A stretch of 64,000 bases of DNA, taken from positions 124,001 through 188,000 of the forward strand of contig CAKPOF010000001.1 in the NCBI GenBank assembly GCA_934169725.1. Reading direction: 5' to 3'. Source of the stretch: an uncultured Clostridia bacterium (GTDB lineage: Bacteria > Bacillota > Clostridia > TANB77 > CAG-508). Shown here piece by piece: positions 1 through 9,828 of the stretch (the stretch's first letter is position 1; every line of letters starts with the position of its first letter). The notes beneath the pieces are model-generated. The model was not told the DNA's origin. It made no database searches and saw nothing but the letters and a program-made list of their open reading frames with translations. The translations under genes and the position numbers were made by a program.

Positions 1-1677
1 GATGTGGGACATCAAACTTATGTGCATAAAATTTTAACAGGTAGAAGAGAAGATTTAAAAACACTTAGGCAACTTAATGGAATTTCAGGTTTTCCAAAAA
101 CTAATGAATCTAAATATGATTTTTTTAATACAGGACATAGCAGTACATCAATATCTGCAGCTTTAGGAATGGCTAGGGCTAGAGATTTAAATAAAGAAAA
201 TTATTCAGTGCTTGCATTAATTGGAGATGGTGCTTTAACTGGAGGTATGGCATTAGAGGCTTTAAATGATGTTGGATTTAGTAAAACAAAAATGACAATA
301 ATATTAAATGATAATGAAATGAGTATATCTCCAAATATTGGAGGATTAAATATGTTTCTTAGTAAATTGAGGACTAAGAAAATGTATACAAGGTCAAATA
401 TTATTTTAAAAAATAGAATAAATAAAATTCCTCTTGTAGGAAAAACGTTTGTAAAAATTGTTCAAAAAGCTAAAAGAAGTATTAAACAGCTGATAATTCC
501 AAAAATGTTTTTTGAAGATATAGGTTTTACATATTTAGGTCCAGTAGATGGCCATAATATAGAGGAACTTCAGAGTATATTTAAATTAAGTAAACAGATA
601 GATAATCCAGTGTTAATTCATGTTTTAACTAAAAAGGGAAAAGGATACAAATTTGCGGAAGAAAATCCAGATAAATTTCATGCTACAGGACCATTTAGTA
701 TAGAAACAGGTAATTCAATAAAGAAAAAAGGTGAAGATTATTCAAAAAGATTTGGTAAAAAATTGGTTGAATTAGCTGAGCAAAATGAAAAGATAGTTGC
801 AATAACAGCATCAATGAAAGATGGTACAGGCCTTAGTGATTTTAGTGAAAAATTTCCTGAAAGATTTTTTGATATTGGTATTGCTGAACAACATGCTTTA
901 GGTATGGCTGCTGGAATGGCACAAGAAGGGATGATACCAGTAGTTCCAATATATTCATCTTTTTACCAAAGAGGATATGATCAGGTAATACATGATATTG
1001 CACTTCAAAATTTACCTGTTGTTATGTGTGTAGATAGAGCTGGTATTGTAGGTGCAGATGGTGAAACACATCAAGGTTTGTTTGACATGGCTTTTTTTAG
1101 ATTAGTACCAAACTTAACTATATTAGCACCAAAAGATTTTAAAGAATTAGAAGAGATGTTAGAATTTGCAATTAACAGTAAAAAACCAACGGTTATTAGA
1201 TATCCAAGAGGAGGAGAAACACCTATAAATATAGAATCAAATAAAGAAATAGAAATAGGAAAAGCAGAAATATTAAAACAAGGAAAAGATATATCTATAT
1301 TAGCAATAGGAAAAATGGTTAGTAGAGCAGTAGAAATTGCAGATGATTTAAAAAAACAAGATATAGATGCAGAAGTAATTAATATAAGATTTTTAAAACC
1401 ATTAGATCTTGAAACAATAAAACAATCATTAAATAAAACAAAAAAAGTTGTTACAATTGAGGATGGGACAAGTATAAATGGATTAGGAACAGCAATAAAA
1501 GAATGTATTATAGACAATGCTATAAATGATGTGATAATTAAAACTTTTGCATATCCAGATAAATTTATACAACATGGAAGTGTTGATGAACTTGAAAAAA
1601 TTTATGGATTGGATAAAAATAGTATCTTAAAGGAAATAGTAAATATTATGAGTGAAGGAGAGAAAAAAAGTGAATAA
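1..1677 (+). CDS. dxs: 1-deoxy-D-xylulose-5-phosphate synthase, 5' end outside window
   Basis: This TPP-dependent enzyme condenses pyruvate and glyceraldehyde-3-phosphate in the first step of the MEP isoprenoid pathway. The reading frame is open from base 1 (DVGHQTYVHKILTGR), so the true start lies upstream. I see the TPP-binding stretch GDGALTGGMALEALND, the central EQHALGMAAGMA segment of the pyrimidine-binding domain, and the C-terminal transketolase domain with RYPRGG. About 60-70 N-terminal residues are missing compared with the usual length near 620. The 3' end overlaps the following S4-domain gene by a few bases, so the two are co-transcribed. The identification is firm. Confidence 0.96.
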   Translation, partial: DVGHQTYVHKILTGRREDLKTLRQLNGISGFPKTNESKYDFFNTGHSSTSISAALGMARARDLNKENYSVLALIGDGALTGGMALEALNDVGFSKTKMTIILNDNEMSISPNIGGLNMFLSKLRTKKMYTRSNIILKNRINKIPLVGKTFVKIVQKAKRSIKQLIIPKMFFEDIGFTYLGPVDGHNIEELQSIFKLSKQIDNPVLIHVLTKKGKGYKFAEENPDKFHATGPFSIETGNSIKKKGEDYSKRFGKKLVELAEQNEKIVAITASMKDGTGLSDFSEKFPERFFDIGIAEQHALGMAAGMAQEGMIPVVPIYSSFYQRGYDQVIHDIALQNLPVVMCVDRAGIVGADGETHQGLFDMAFFRLVPNLTILAPKDFKELEEMLEFAINSKKPTVIRYPRGGETPINIESNKEIEIGKAEILKQGKDISILAIGKMVSRAVEIADDLKKQDIDAEVINIRFLKPLDLETIKQSLNKTKKVVTIEDGTSINGLGTAIKECIIDNAINDVIIKTFAYPDKFIQHGSVDELEKIYGLDKNSILKEIVNIMSEGEKKSE

Positions 1678-2473
1678 AAAAGATATGTTAGCTGATTATA
1701 AAAAACAAGATGACAAGCTATGTTTAGCACAAGTTTTAGATAAAATTGAAATATCAAATAAAAGAAATAAAATAGAATATACAGATTTTTTAGATATGTA
1801 TCAAGTGTCTTTAGTTGAAAATTTTTTGAAGAAAAATCAAATTGAAAATTATAAACTATATGGTGGATATGAAGATGCAGAAAGAAAAATATTAATAGTA
1901 TATTCAGATAAATTTGATAATAATATGATAGAAAAGAATTATGAAAAAATATTAAAAATAGTAAGAGTAACTTTACCAGATGTAGATAAAGGGAAGTATT
2001 CACATAGAAATTATTTAGGTGGAATTGTTAAGCTAGGTTTAAAAAGAGAAAAAATAGGAGATATTCTTGTAAATGAAAATGGTGCAGATATTATAACTAT
2101 ACAAGAATTTTCAGAAGTACTAAAAAAGGAGTTGCCATCTTTAACAAGGTTTGAAAATTCCAATATAAGTATAGAAGATTTGAAAAATATGAAAAGACAA
2201 GAATTGAAAATAGAAGAAGTTAAAATTATAGTTCCATCTTTAAGATTAGATAATATTATTTCAGATTTAGCAAGAACTTCTAGAAGTAAAGCATCAGAAA
2301 TAATTTCACAAGAAAGAGTATTTGTAAATGGACAAAATGAAACCAAAAATTCTAAACAGATAAAATTAGGGGATATTATTACTATTAGAGGAAAAGGAAG
2401 ATTTGTAATAAAAGAATTTACTGGAACGACTAGAAGTGGAAGAACAGTGATATTAATAGAAAAATATGTATAA
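1670..2473 (+). CDS. YlmH-like S4-domain RNA-binding protein
   Basis: The C-terminal S4 domain (SLRLDNIISDLARTSRSKA, then VFVNGQ and KLGDIITIRGKGRF) and the preceding domain with YLGGIVKLGLKREKIGDILV match the YlmH family. These are RNA-binding proteins linked to cell division and, more recently, to ribosome rescue. TlyA, the usual partner of dxs, has its S4 domain at the N-terminus, so I rejected that name. I chose GTG at 1670 because GAAGGAG lies about 7 bases upstream; GTG at 1652 would add six residues. The gene overlaps the dxs stop. Confidence 0.8.
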   Translation: MNKKDMLADYKKQDDKLCLAQVLDKIEISNKRNKIEYTDFLDMYQVSLVENFLKKNQIENYKLYGGYEDAERKILIVYSDKFDNNMIEKNYEKILKIVRVTLPDVDKGKYSHRNYLGGIVKLGLKREKIGDILVNENGADIITIQEFSEVLKKELPSLTRFENSNISIEDLKNMKRQELKIEEVKIIVPSLRLDNIISDLARTSRSKASEIISQERVFVNGQNETKNSKQIKLGDIITIRGKGRFVIKEFTGTTRSGRTVILIEKYV

Positions 2474-2478
2474 AAAAT

Positions 2479-2519
2479 AGAAACTTATGTTTGACATTCT
2501 TTATTTGGTATGATATGAT
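2479..2519 (+). promoter_or_regulatory. lexA promoter with LexA-box-like palindrome
   Basis: TTGACA (2491-2496), a 17-base spacer and TATGAT (2514-2519) form a good SigA-type promoter. The palindrome AAACTTATGTTT (2481-2492) overlaps the -35 box. It is close in shape to the Firmicute LexA box (GAAC-N4-GTTC) and in the right place for autorepression, but it lacks the outer G/C match. The operator assignment is inference. Confidence 0.5.
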
Positions 2520-2540
2520 TAGACAAAATATGAGAATGGA

Positions 2541-3200
2541 GTGAAGAAAATGCCAAAAAAGAAACCTGAATTAAATAGAAGAGAAAAATCAATATTGCAT
2601 TTTATAGAAAAACAAATTATGACACAAGGATATCCACCATCAGTAAGAGAAATTGGAAAAGCAGTTGGTTTAAATTCTACAGCAACTGTACATGGATATT
2701 TAGCAAAATTAGAAGAAAAAGGATATATAAAAAAGAAAGATAAAAAAGGAAGAACTTTAAGATTATTAAAAGGAGCTTCTGGTGAATCTAAACAAACATC
2801 AAGCAAGAACTTTTATACGCAAAAAGAATTAGTAGAAGTACCAATTATAGGTAAAATAACAGCTGGTGAACCAATACTTGCAGTAGAAAATGTAACAGAT
2901 ACATTTCCTATTCCTATAGATTTTGTTGGGAATTCAGAAAGCTTTATGCTTACTGTTAGAGGAGAAAGTATGATAGAAGCTGGTATATTAGATGGTGATT
3001 ATATATTAGTAAAAAAACAAAATAATGCTAACAATGGAGAGATAGTTGTAGCATTAATTGGTGATGAAGCAACAGTAAAAACATTTTATAAAGAAACAGA
3101 TCATATACGTTTACAACCAGAAAACTCTACAATGGATCCAATAATAGTACCTAATTGTGAAATTTTAGGAAAAGTAGCAGGTGTATTTAGAAAAATGTAA
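2541..3200 (+). CDS. lexA: LexA SOS repressor
   Basis: LexA is the SOS repressor that cleaves itself when RecA is activated. The N-terminal winged helix-turn-helix is visible (PPSVREIGKAVGLNSTATVHGYLAKLEEKGYI, interrupted here by no gap). The cleavage site Ala-Gly sits in ITAGEP. The S24 catalytic Ser lies in RGESMIEAGI and the Lys in EATVKTFYKE. Length (about 216-219 residues) is normal. GTG 2541 and ATG 2550 are both possible starts; the ATG gives MPKKKPEL and better spacing from the GGAG at 2537. It stands alone, with a repeat and a new promoter downstream. Confidence 0.95.
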   Translation: MKKMPKKKPELNRREKSILHFIEKQIMTQGYPPSVREIGKAVGLNSTATVHGYLAKLEEKGYIKKKDKKGRTLRLLKGASGESKQTSSKNFYTQKELVEVPIIGKITAGEPILAVENVTDTFPIPIDFVGNSESFMLTVRGESMIEAGILDGDYILVKKQNNANNGEIVVALIGDEATVKTFYKETDHIRLQPENSTMDPIIVPNCEILGKVAGVFRKM

Positions 3201-3261
3201 TGAGTTTTTGAATTATGTATTGAGATGTTAAATTTTATAGTTCAAAATATTTAACTTATAA

Positions 3262-3408
3262 AAATTTAATAATATATTGTTTTGAAATACCGCGTAAGCG
3301 ACCAAACGAACAATAGTGAGTGCGAATTGGAGCAAACTATATACTAGTAATTTTAATATGTGGTTTGCGACGCCAAGGTATGAAAAAACAATATATTATT
3401 AAATTTAA
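3262..3408 (+). repeat. Dispersed structured repeat, copy 1 (full, + orientation)
   Basis: The core runs from ATACCGCGTAAGCGACC to GTTTGCGACGCCAAGGTAT. It is framed by self-complementary arms, AATAATATATTGTTTT on the left and AAAACAATATATTATT on the right. The internal stem GCAAAC/GTTTGC and the GNRA-type hairpin CGC-GTAA-GCG are visible. It fills most of the gap between lexA and the ABC exporter. Confidence 0.8.
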
Positions 3409-3456
3409 AATTAGAATTGTTCACAAAAAATTCACAGAAAATGAATAATATACATA

Positions 3457-3510
3457 TTGACTTATGACACTGTGTCACATATAATGAAAGATGCAGTGTC
3501 TTTTTATTAT
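3457..3510 (+). promoter_or_regulatory. ABC exporter promoter with operator palindrome in the spacer
   Basis: TTGACT (3457-3462), 17 bases and TATAAT (3480-3485) form a strong promoter. The spacer holds a perfect inverted repeat TGACAC-T-GTGTCA (3465-3477), ideally placed for a dimeric repressor such as a MarR or TetR family member. A second inverted repeat, GACACTG (3466-3472) with CAGTGTC (near 3495-3501) followed by T-rich sequence, could form an attenuator-like hairpin, but it starts inside the promoter. No regulator gene lies next to it. Confidence 0.6.
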
Positions 3511-3580
3511 ATAATAGAAAAGTTAATCTAACTTCTTATTATATAAATATTGCACAAAATTTAAAGAAAAGGAGAAAAGT

Positions 3581-5854
3581 ATGTTAAAAGTATTAAAAAA
3601 TTTAAAATATTCACTAATTTCTGTTATTGCAATAGTTATATTGCTATGTATACAAGCATCAACAGATTTAGCATTACCAGATTATACGTCAAAAATTGTA
3701 AATCAAGGAATACAGGCTGGTGGGATTGAAAAAGCAGTACCAGAAATAATATCTAAAGAAGATATGGAAACTGTATTAGAATTTTCAGATAAAGATAATG
3801 AAATATTAGAAAATTATACATTAGTTGGAAATGTAAAAAATGTTAGAGAAGAAAAAATAATAGATAAATATTTAGGAAAAGATTATGAAGTAAATAAAGA
3901 TACTTTATATGTATTAAAAGATATTGATAAAAATAAGCAAGATGAATTATCACAAATTATGTCTGGACCATTAATGGAAATGATGACAATTACTAATGAA
4001 GAAAATGCTAATAAAATAAAAGAACAAATGCTACAAACAGTTCCAGAGGAACAAAAACAATATATTCAAAATATGAGTGTTATGGATATAATAAAACAAA
4101 TGCCTGAAGAGCAAAGAGGACAATTATTAGCAGAATTTACTAAAAAAATAGGTGAGATGGGAGACTCTATAAGAGAGCAAGCAGCTATTTCTGCTGTAAA
4201 ACAAGTATATAAAGATTTAAATATAGATATAGATAAAATTCAAAATGATTATATAATAAAAATAGGATTCCAAATGTTAGGAATTGCATTAATTACAATG
4301 ATAAGTGCCGTTTCAGTTATGTTATTATCAGCAAGAGTTGCAGCCAAATTAGGAAAAACTTTACGTGAAAAGGTATTTAAAAAAGTAACAAGTTTTTCAA
4401 ATGAAGAATTAAATGAATTTTCAACAGCATCATTAATTACAAGAAGTACAAATGATGTTCAACAAATTCAACAATTAATAACAATGTTATTTAGAGTTGT
4501 TGTATATGCTCCTATTATTGGAATTGGAGGATTTGTAAGAGTCCTTACAAATACAGATAATTCAATGGCATGGATTATTGGAGTAGCAATACTTGCAATA
4601 TTATTCATAGTAGGAACATTGTTTGCTATAGCGATGCCTAAATTTAAAAAGTTACAAGATTTAATAGATAAATTAAATGAAGTTTCAAGAGAAATACTTA
4701 CAGGATTACCAGTTATAAGAGCATTTAATAAAGAGAAAAAAGAAGAAAAAAGATTTGATGATGCAAATAAAGATTTAATGAAGGCAAATGTTTTTGTAAA
4801 TAGAGCAATGTCTATGATGATGCCATTGTTAATGTTTGTAATGAATTCAATTATGATATTAATTGTATGGGCTGGTGGACACAAAGTTGATGAAGGCTTA
4901 ATGCAAGTTGGAGATATGATGGCATTTATTCAATATACTATGCAAATAGTAATGGCATTTTTAATGATTTCTATGATTTCAATTATGCTTCCAAGAGCAT
5001 CTGTTTCTGCCAAACGTATAAATGAAATTATAGACAAAGAACCACGAATAAAAGATAAAAAAGAAACAAAGAAGTTTGATCCAAGTAAAAAAGGATTAGT
5101 AGAATTTAAGGATGTATCATTTAGATATCCAGATGCTGATGCAGAAATATTGGAAGATATTAATTTTACAGCTGAACCAGGAAAAACTACTGCAATAATA
5201 GGAAGTACAGGTAGTGGAAAATCTACAATAGTAAATTTAATTCCAAGATTTTATGATGTAACAGGTGGAGAATTATGTATTGATGGAGTTAATATAAAAG
5301 ATGTATCACAAAAAGATTTAAGAAATATAATAGGATTTGTACCTCAAAAAGGAATGCTATTTTCAGGTACAATTGAATCAAATATAAAATATTCTGATGA
5401 AACAATGAGTGATGAAAGAATGACAAAAGCAGCAGAGATAGCTCAAGCAACAGAATTTATTAATGATAAAGAAAATAAATATAAAGAGGAAATTTCACAA
5501 GGTGGTGGAAATGTTTCAGGTGGTCAAAAGCAAAGATTGTCAATAGCTAGAGCAATTGCTAAAGATCCAGAAATATTTGTATTTGACGATAGTTTTTCTG
5601 CATTAGATTTTAAAACAGATAGTAAATTAAGAGAAGCTTTAGCAGAAAATACAGAAAACAAAACAGTAATAATAGTTGCTCAAAGAATAAGTACAATATT
5701 AAATGCAGATAAAATAATTGTTCTTGAAGACGGAAAAATGGTTGGAATGGGAACACATGAAGAGCTAATGGAAAACAATGAAACATATAGACAAATAGCA
5801 TTATCACAATTATCAGAAGAAGAATTAAATAAAAATGAGAAAGGAGGAAAATAG
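3581..5854 (+). CDS. ABC exporter, ATPase-permease subunit with degenerate catalytic site
   Basis: This is a 757-residue ABC half-transporter of the multidrug/lipid exporter type. An N-terminal membrane segment is followed by a large extracytoplasmic insertion (roughly residues 30-220), then the remaining membrane helices and an ATPase domain. Walker A is GSTGSGKST and the signature is VSGGQKQR. Walker B ends FVFDDSFSALD, with Asp where the catalytic Glu normally sits. That substitution is typical of the non-catalytic partner in heterodimeric exporters. RBS AAAGGAG precedes ATG 3581. The next gene encodes the partner. The substrate cannot be read from sequence. Confidence 0.9.
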   Translation: MLKVLKNLKYSLISVIAIVILLCIQASTDLALPDYTSKIVNQGIQAGGIEKAVPEIISKEDMETVLEFSDKDNEILENYTLVGNVKNVREEKIIDKYLGKDYEVNKDTLYVLKDIDKNKQDELSQIMSGPLMEMMTITNEENANKIKEQMLQTVPEEQKQYIQNMSVMDIIKQMPEEQRGQLLAEFTKKIGEMGDSIREQAAISAVKQVYKDLNIDIDKIQNDYIIKIGFQMLGIALITMISAVSVMLLSARVAAKLGKTLREKVFKKVTSFSNEELNEFSTASLITRSTNDVQQIQQLITMLFRVVVYAPIIGIGGFVRVLTNTDNSMAWIIGVAILAILFIVGTLFAIAMPKFKKLQDLIDKLNEVSREILTGLPVIRAFNKEKKEEKRFDDANKDLMKANVFVNRAMSMMMPLLMFVMNSIMILIVWAGGHKVDEGLMQVGDMMAFIQYTMQIVMAFLMISMISIMLPRASVSAKRINEIIDKEPRIKDKKETKKFDPSKKGLVEFKDVSFRYPDADAEILEDINFTAEPGKTTAIIGSTGSGKSTIVNLIPRFYDVTGGELCIDGVNIKDVSQKDLRNIIGFVPQKGMLFSGTIESNIKYSDETMSDERMTKAAEIAQATEFINDKENKYKEEISQGGGNVSGGQKQRLSIARAIAKDPEIFVFDDSFSALDFKTDSKLREALAENTENKTVIIVAQRISTILNADKIIVLEDGKMVGMGTHEELMENNETYRQIALSQLSEEELNKNEKGGK

Positions 5855-5855
5855 T

Positions 5856-7679
5856 ATGCCAGGACCAATGGGTGGACCAGGAAGAGGTCCAACAACAGAA
5901 AAAGCAAAAGATTTTAAAAAGACAACAAAAACATTGATAAATTCGTATTTATCTAAATATAAATTAGCTATTTTTATAGTTATAATATTTGCAATAGGAA
6001 GTACAATATTTACTATTATAGGACCAAAAATATTAGGAAATGCTACAACAGAAATATTTAATGGTTTGATTGGAAAACTAAATGGCGGTGATGGAATTAA
6101 TTTTGACAAAATTGGTAAAATTGCATTAACATTGTTAGGATTATATGTTGTAAGTGCATTATTTTCCTTCGTTCAAGGTTTTACTATGACAAGTATAGCA
6201 CAAAAAGTAACATATAAATTAAGAAATGATATTGCAGTAAAAATAAATAAATTACCAATGAGATATTTTGACAAAAGAACAAATGGAGAAGTATTATCAG
6301 TTATAACAAATGATATAGATACGCTAGGAATGAATTTAAATCAAAGTATTACACAAATAATTACATCTATTTGCACTATTATTGGTATTTTAATTATGAT
6401 GTTTTCTATAAGTTGGCAAATGACATTGATTTCTTTAATTATTTTGCCAATAGCAGGAATATTAGTTAAAAAAATTGTTGGAAAATCACAAAAATATTTT
6501 AAAAATCAACAAGATTATCTAGGTCATGTAAATGGTCAAGTTGAAGAAGTATATGGTGGATTAAATATTGTAAAAGTATTTAATGCAGAAGGAAAAGTAA
6601 TAAAAGATTTTGAAAAAGCAAATGATGAGTTATATCATTCTGGATGGAAATCACAATTTCTTTCAGGATTAATGTTCCCAGTAATGAACTTCATTTCTAA
6701 TGTAGGATATGTAGCAGTAGCAGTGGCTGGAGGATATTTAGCAATAAATGGAACTATTACAGTTGGAAATATACAAAGTTTTATACAATATAACAAACAG
6801 TTTACACAACCAATAAATCAAATAGCTCAAATTTCTAGTATGTTACAAGCAATGATGGCAGCTGCTGAAAGAATATTTGAATTTTTAGAAGAACCAGAAG
6901 AAAAGATAACAGCAAAAGGAAATATAGATTCATCAAAATTAAAAGGAAATGTAGAATTTGAACATGTAAAATTTGGGTATGATAAAGATAGAACGATAAT
7001 AAACGATTTTAATGCAAGTGTAAAAGAAGGACAAAAGATTGCAATAGTAGGACCAACTGGGGCAGGAAAAACAACAATGGTAAAATTGTTAATGAGATTT
7101 TATGATGTAATAGATGGTAAAATATTGGTAGATAATCATAACATTCAAGATTTCAAAAGAGGCGAATTGCGTAAAATGTTTGGTATGGTTCTACAAGATA
7201 CATGGCTATTTGGAGGAACAGTAAAAGAAAATATAAAATACAGTAAAGAAGATGCAACAGATGCGGAAGTAATAGAAGCAGCTAAAGCAGCACATATACA
7301 TCATTTTATAAAAACTTTACCAAATGGATATGATTCAAAAATAAATGAAGAATCAACAAACATATCAGCAGGGCAAAAACAATTGCTTACTATAGCAAGA
7401 GTTATATTAGCTGATCCTAAAGTGTTAATATTAGATGAAGCAACAAGTTCAATTGATACTAGAACAGAAATTCAAATACAATCTGCAATGGATAATCTTA
7501 TGAAAGGTAGAACAAGTTTTATAATTGCACATAGATTGTCTACAATAAAAAATGCAGATTTGATATTGGTAATGAATCATGGAGATATTGTAGAACAAGG
7601 AAATCATGAAGATTTATTAGCTAAAAATGGATTTTATGCAGAATTATATAATAGTCAATTTGAAGAAGTAGAAGAATAA
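5856..7679 (+). CDS. ABC exporter, ATPase-permease subunit with canonical catalytic site
   Basis: This is the second half of a heterodimeric ABC exporter. It has a short Gly/Pro-rich N-terminus (MPGPMGGPGRGP), six predicted membrane helices and an ATPase domain. The motifs are Walker A GPTGAGKTT, signature ISAGQKQL and Walker B LILDEATSSID with the catalytic Glu intact, which complements the degenerate partner just upstream. I chose ATG 5856 because AAGGAGG lies at 5841-5847; an upstream in-frame ATG at 5835 would overlap the previous gene. A hairpin terminator follows the stop. Confidence 0.9.
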   Translation: MPGPMGGPGRGPTTEKAKDFKKTTKTLINSYLSKYKLAIFIVIIFAIGSTIFTIIGPKILGNATTEIFNGLIGKLNGGDGINFDKIGKIALTLLGLYVVSALFSFVQGFTMTSIAQKVTYKLRNDIAVKINKLPMRYFDKRTNGEVLSVITNDIDTLGMNLNQSITQIITSICTIIGILIMMFSISWQMTLISLIILPIAGILVKKIVGKSQKYFKNQQDYLGHVNGQVEEVYGGLNIVKVFNAEGKVIKDFEKANDELYHSGWKSQFLSGLMFPVMNFISNVGYVAVAVAGGYLAINGTITVGNIQSFIQYNKQFTQPINQIAQISSMLQAMMAAAERIFEFLEEPEEKITAKGNIDSSKLKGNVEFEHVKFGYDKDRTIINDFNASVKEGQKIAIVGPTGAGKTTMVKLLMRFYDVIDGKILVDNHNIQDFKRGELRKMFGMVLQDTWLFGGTVKENIKYSKEDATDAEVIEAAKAAHIHHFIKTLPNGYDSKINEESTNISAGQKQLLTIARVILADPKVLILDEATSSIDTRTEIQIQSAMDNLMKGRTSFIIAHRLSTIKNADLILVMNHGDIVEQGNHEDLLAKNGFYAELYNSQFEEVEE

Positions 7680-7690
7680 ATATAGATAGA

Positions 7691-7725
7691 GTCAGTATGT
7701 GAATTATTCATATACTGATTTTTTA
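7691..7725 (+). terminator. Intrinsic terminator after ABC exporter operon
   Basis: The inverted repeat TCAGTATGTGAAT / ATTCATATACTGA is followed by TTTTTT directly downstream of the second ABC gene. Confidence 0.8.
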
Positions 7726-7744
7726 AAAAAAGTTAGATTTTTGT

Positions 7745-7773
7745 TTGACTAATACAAGTTTATGTTATACTAT
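7745..7773 (+). promoter_or_regulatory. Promoter of GH18 gene
   Basis: TTGACT (7745-7750), 17 bases, then TACTAT (7768-7773), about 60 bases ahead of the GH18 start codon. Confidence 0.6.
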
Positions 7774-7834
7774 ATTTGTATTAAGACTACTAATGAAAGT
7801 TATAATTTTAGCATAGGAAAGGAACGAAATAAAG

Positions 7835-9577
7835 ATGAGAAAAGGAAGAAGAGAAATAAAAAAAGAAAAAGTTTTTTTAAAAAATAGAAATGCCAAAAGA
7901 AAAATGAAAAAGAAAAATATAACAAATCTTGTAAGAATAATTTTATTGATAATAATATTTGTAATATTAGCTATTATATTAAATAAATATATTATATTTG
8001 ATAAAAACAAAACAACTAATTTAGTAATAAATAACAATAATGTGACTTCAAGATTGAAAAATAGTGTACTTCAAGAAGATGGAGTTATATATTTATCAGA
8101 AGATGATATTTCGAATTTTTTTGATAAACATATATATTTAGAAAAAGAAAATAATAAAATAATAACAACATATAACAAAAAAATTGCGGAAGTAAGTTTG
8201 GAGGAAAATGTTATTAATATAAATGGCTCAACTAAAAAAACATCAGCACATGCGATTGAAAAAGATAATACAATATATTTGCCAATTTCAGAAATGACTG
8301 AAGTATATGATATAGAAATAGGTAATAATGATGAAGCAAAAGTGATAACATTAGATTCTTTAAGCAAAGAGCAAAAAAAAGCAATTGTAACATCTAGTCT
8401 TTCAGTTAAATCTTCAACTAACTTTTTAGCAAAAACTATAGACAGAATAAAAAAAGGAGAATCAATAGTTGTAATTTCTACAGATAAAAAATATTCAAAA
8501 ATTAGAACAGAAAAAGGAAAAATAGGGTATATAAAAACAAATAAAATAGCAAATGAATATATGGTTAGAGATAACATGACAGATGAAAAACAAATAGATG
8601 GAAAGGTTAATATGACTTGGGATTATTATTCTGAAATTGCAGATGCTCCAGATAGAAGTGGAACAGCAATAGATGGAGTAAATGTAGTGTCACCATCATT
8701 TTTCTATATAGATGAAAATGGAGAGATAAAAGATAATGTAGGTGATAGTGGAAAGGCATATATAGAATGGGCTCATGACAATGGCTACAAAGTTTGGCCA
8801 ATGGTGTCAAATGCACCAGCTGCTAAAGCTAGTTTAGATATAACATCTAATATTATGAACAGTTATGAAAATAGAAAAAAATTAATAGAAAAATTAGAAG
8901 ATTATTGTGTTGAATATAAATTAGATGGATTAAATATAGATTTTGAAAATATGAAACAAGAAGATAAAGATATGTATTCTAGATTTATAATAGAAATAAC
9001 ACCAAGGTTAAATGAAATAGGAATGGTTGTTTCTGTGGATGTGACAGCACCAGATGGTGGAGAAACATGGTCAATGTGTTTTGACAGAAATGTAATAGGA
9101 GATGTTGCAAATTATATAGTATTTATGGCATATGATGAATATGGCGTTTCAAGTAATAAATCAGGAACTACATCAGGATATGATTGGGTAAAATTAAATT
9201 TAGTTAAGTTTTTACAAACAGAGGAAATAAAAGAAAACAAAATAATATTAGGAATACCATTTTATACAAGATTATGGACAGAAGATTCAAACGGACAAAT
9301 AGTTAAAACATCAACTGTTAGTATGAAAGATATTGATCAAATATTACCAGAAGGTATTGAGAAAAAATGGGATAATGATTTAAAACAAAATTATGTAGAA
9401 TTTCAAGATGGTTCAAATACTAAAAAAATGTGGATAGAAGATATGCAATCATTAAAAGAAAAATTGTCACTTATAAAAGATAATAATTTAGCAGGAGTTA
9501 GTTCATGGCAAAAAGACATGGAAACAGATGATGTATGGCAAATGCTAAAAGAAGAATTAGCAAATACTGAAAAGTAA
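7835..9577 (+). CDS. Membrane-anchored glycoside hydrolase family 18 protein
   Basis: This 580-residue protein has a basic N-terminus and one membrane anchor (about residues 30-52). A copper-amine-oxidase-N-like stalk region follows (DGVIYLSEDDISNFF, then NTIYLPISEM). Next is an SH3b-like region (about 190-245), then a C-terminal GH18 TIM barrel with the catalytic signature LDGLNIDFEN (Glu as acid/base). In Firmicutes this layout is seen in cell-wall or spore cortex N-acetylglucosaminidases (YaaH/SleL/YdhD-like). It likely acts on peptidoglycan outside the membrane. It is a single gene with its own promoter. The exact substrate is unknown. Confidence 0.85.
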   Translation: MRKGRREIKKEKVFLKNRNAKRKMKKKNITNLVRIILLIIIFVILAIILNKYIIFDKNKTTNLVINNNNVTSRLKNSVLQEDGVIYLSEDDISNFFDKHIYLEKENNKIITTYNKKIAEVSLEENVININGSTKKTSAHAIEKDNTIYLPISEMTEVYDIEIGNNDEAKVITLDSLSKEQKKAIVTSSLSVKSSTNFLAKTIDRIKKGESIVVISTDKKYSKIRTEKGKIGYIKTNKIANEYMVRDNMTDEKQIDGKVNMTWDYYSEIADAPDRSGTAIDGVNVVSPSFFYIDENGEIKDNVGDSGKAYIEWAHDNGYKVWPMVSNAPAAKASLDITSNIMNSYENRKKLIEKLEDYCVEYKLDGLNIDFENMKQEDKDMYSRFIIEITPRLNEIGMVVSVDVTAPDGGETWSMCFDRNVIGDVANYIVFMAYDEYGVSSNKSGTTSGYDWVKLNLVKFLQTEEIKENKIILGIPFYTRLWTEDSNGQIVKTSTVSMKDIDQILPEGIEKKWDNDLKQNYVEFQDGSNTKKMWIEDMQSLKEKLSLIKDNNLAGVSSWQKDMETDDVWQMLKEELANTEK

Positions 9578-9603
9578 TAATAGAAAAAAATAAAACGAAA
9601 GAC

Positions 9604-9632
9604 TTGAAAAGCATGAATAGCTAATATATAAT
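9604..9632 (+). promoter_or_regulatory. Promoter of DGR target gene
   Basis: TTGAAA (9604-9609), 17 bases, TATAAT (9627-9632). The resulting leader of about 190 bases before the target ATG is A-rich, and I see no clear structure in it. Confidence 0.55.
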
Positions 9633-9828
9633 TTAAATGGCAACAAAAGTTAACAACTAGCAATAAAAATAGTTAGGTACATTGAAAATAGGATATCTTT
9701 GTTTAAAGTCAAAAAGTATTTGACTATTATAAAAGTTGCAAAAAAAGAAAAAAGAAATTAAAAGTAATAAAAAACGTAAAAAAGTGAATACTAAGGTAAA
9801 ATAAAAAAGGAAGGGAGAAACAAAAGAA

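Noticed and set aside
7765..8037. Long minus-strand open frames inside AT-rich genes
   Set aside because: These and many others are shadows, rich in Leu/Phe/Ile with no RBS and no family features, opposite clear genes.
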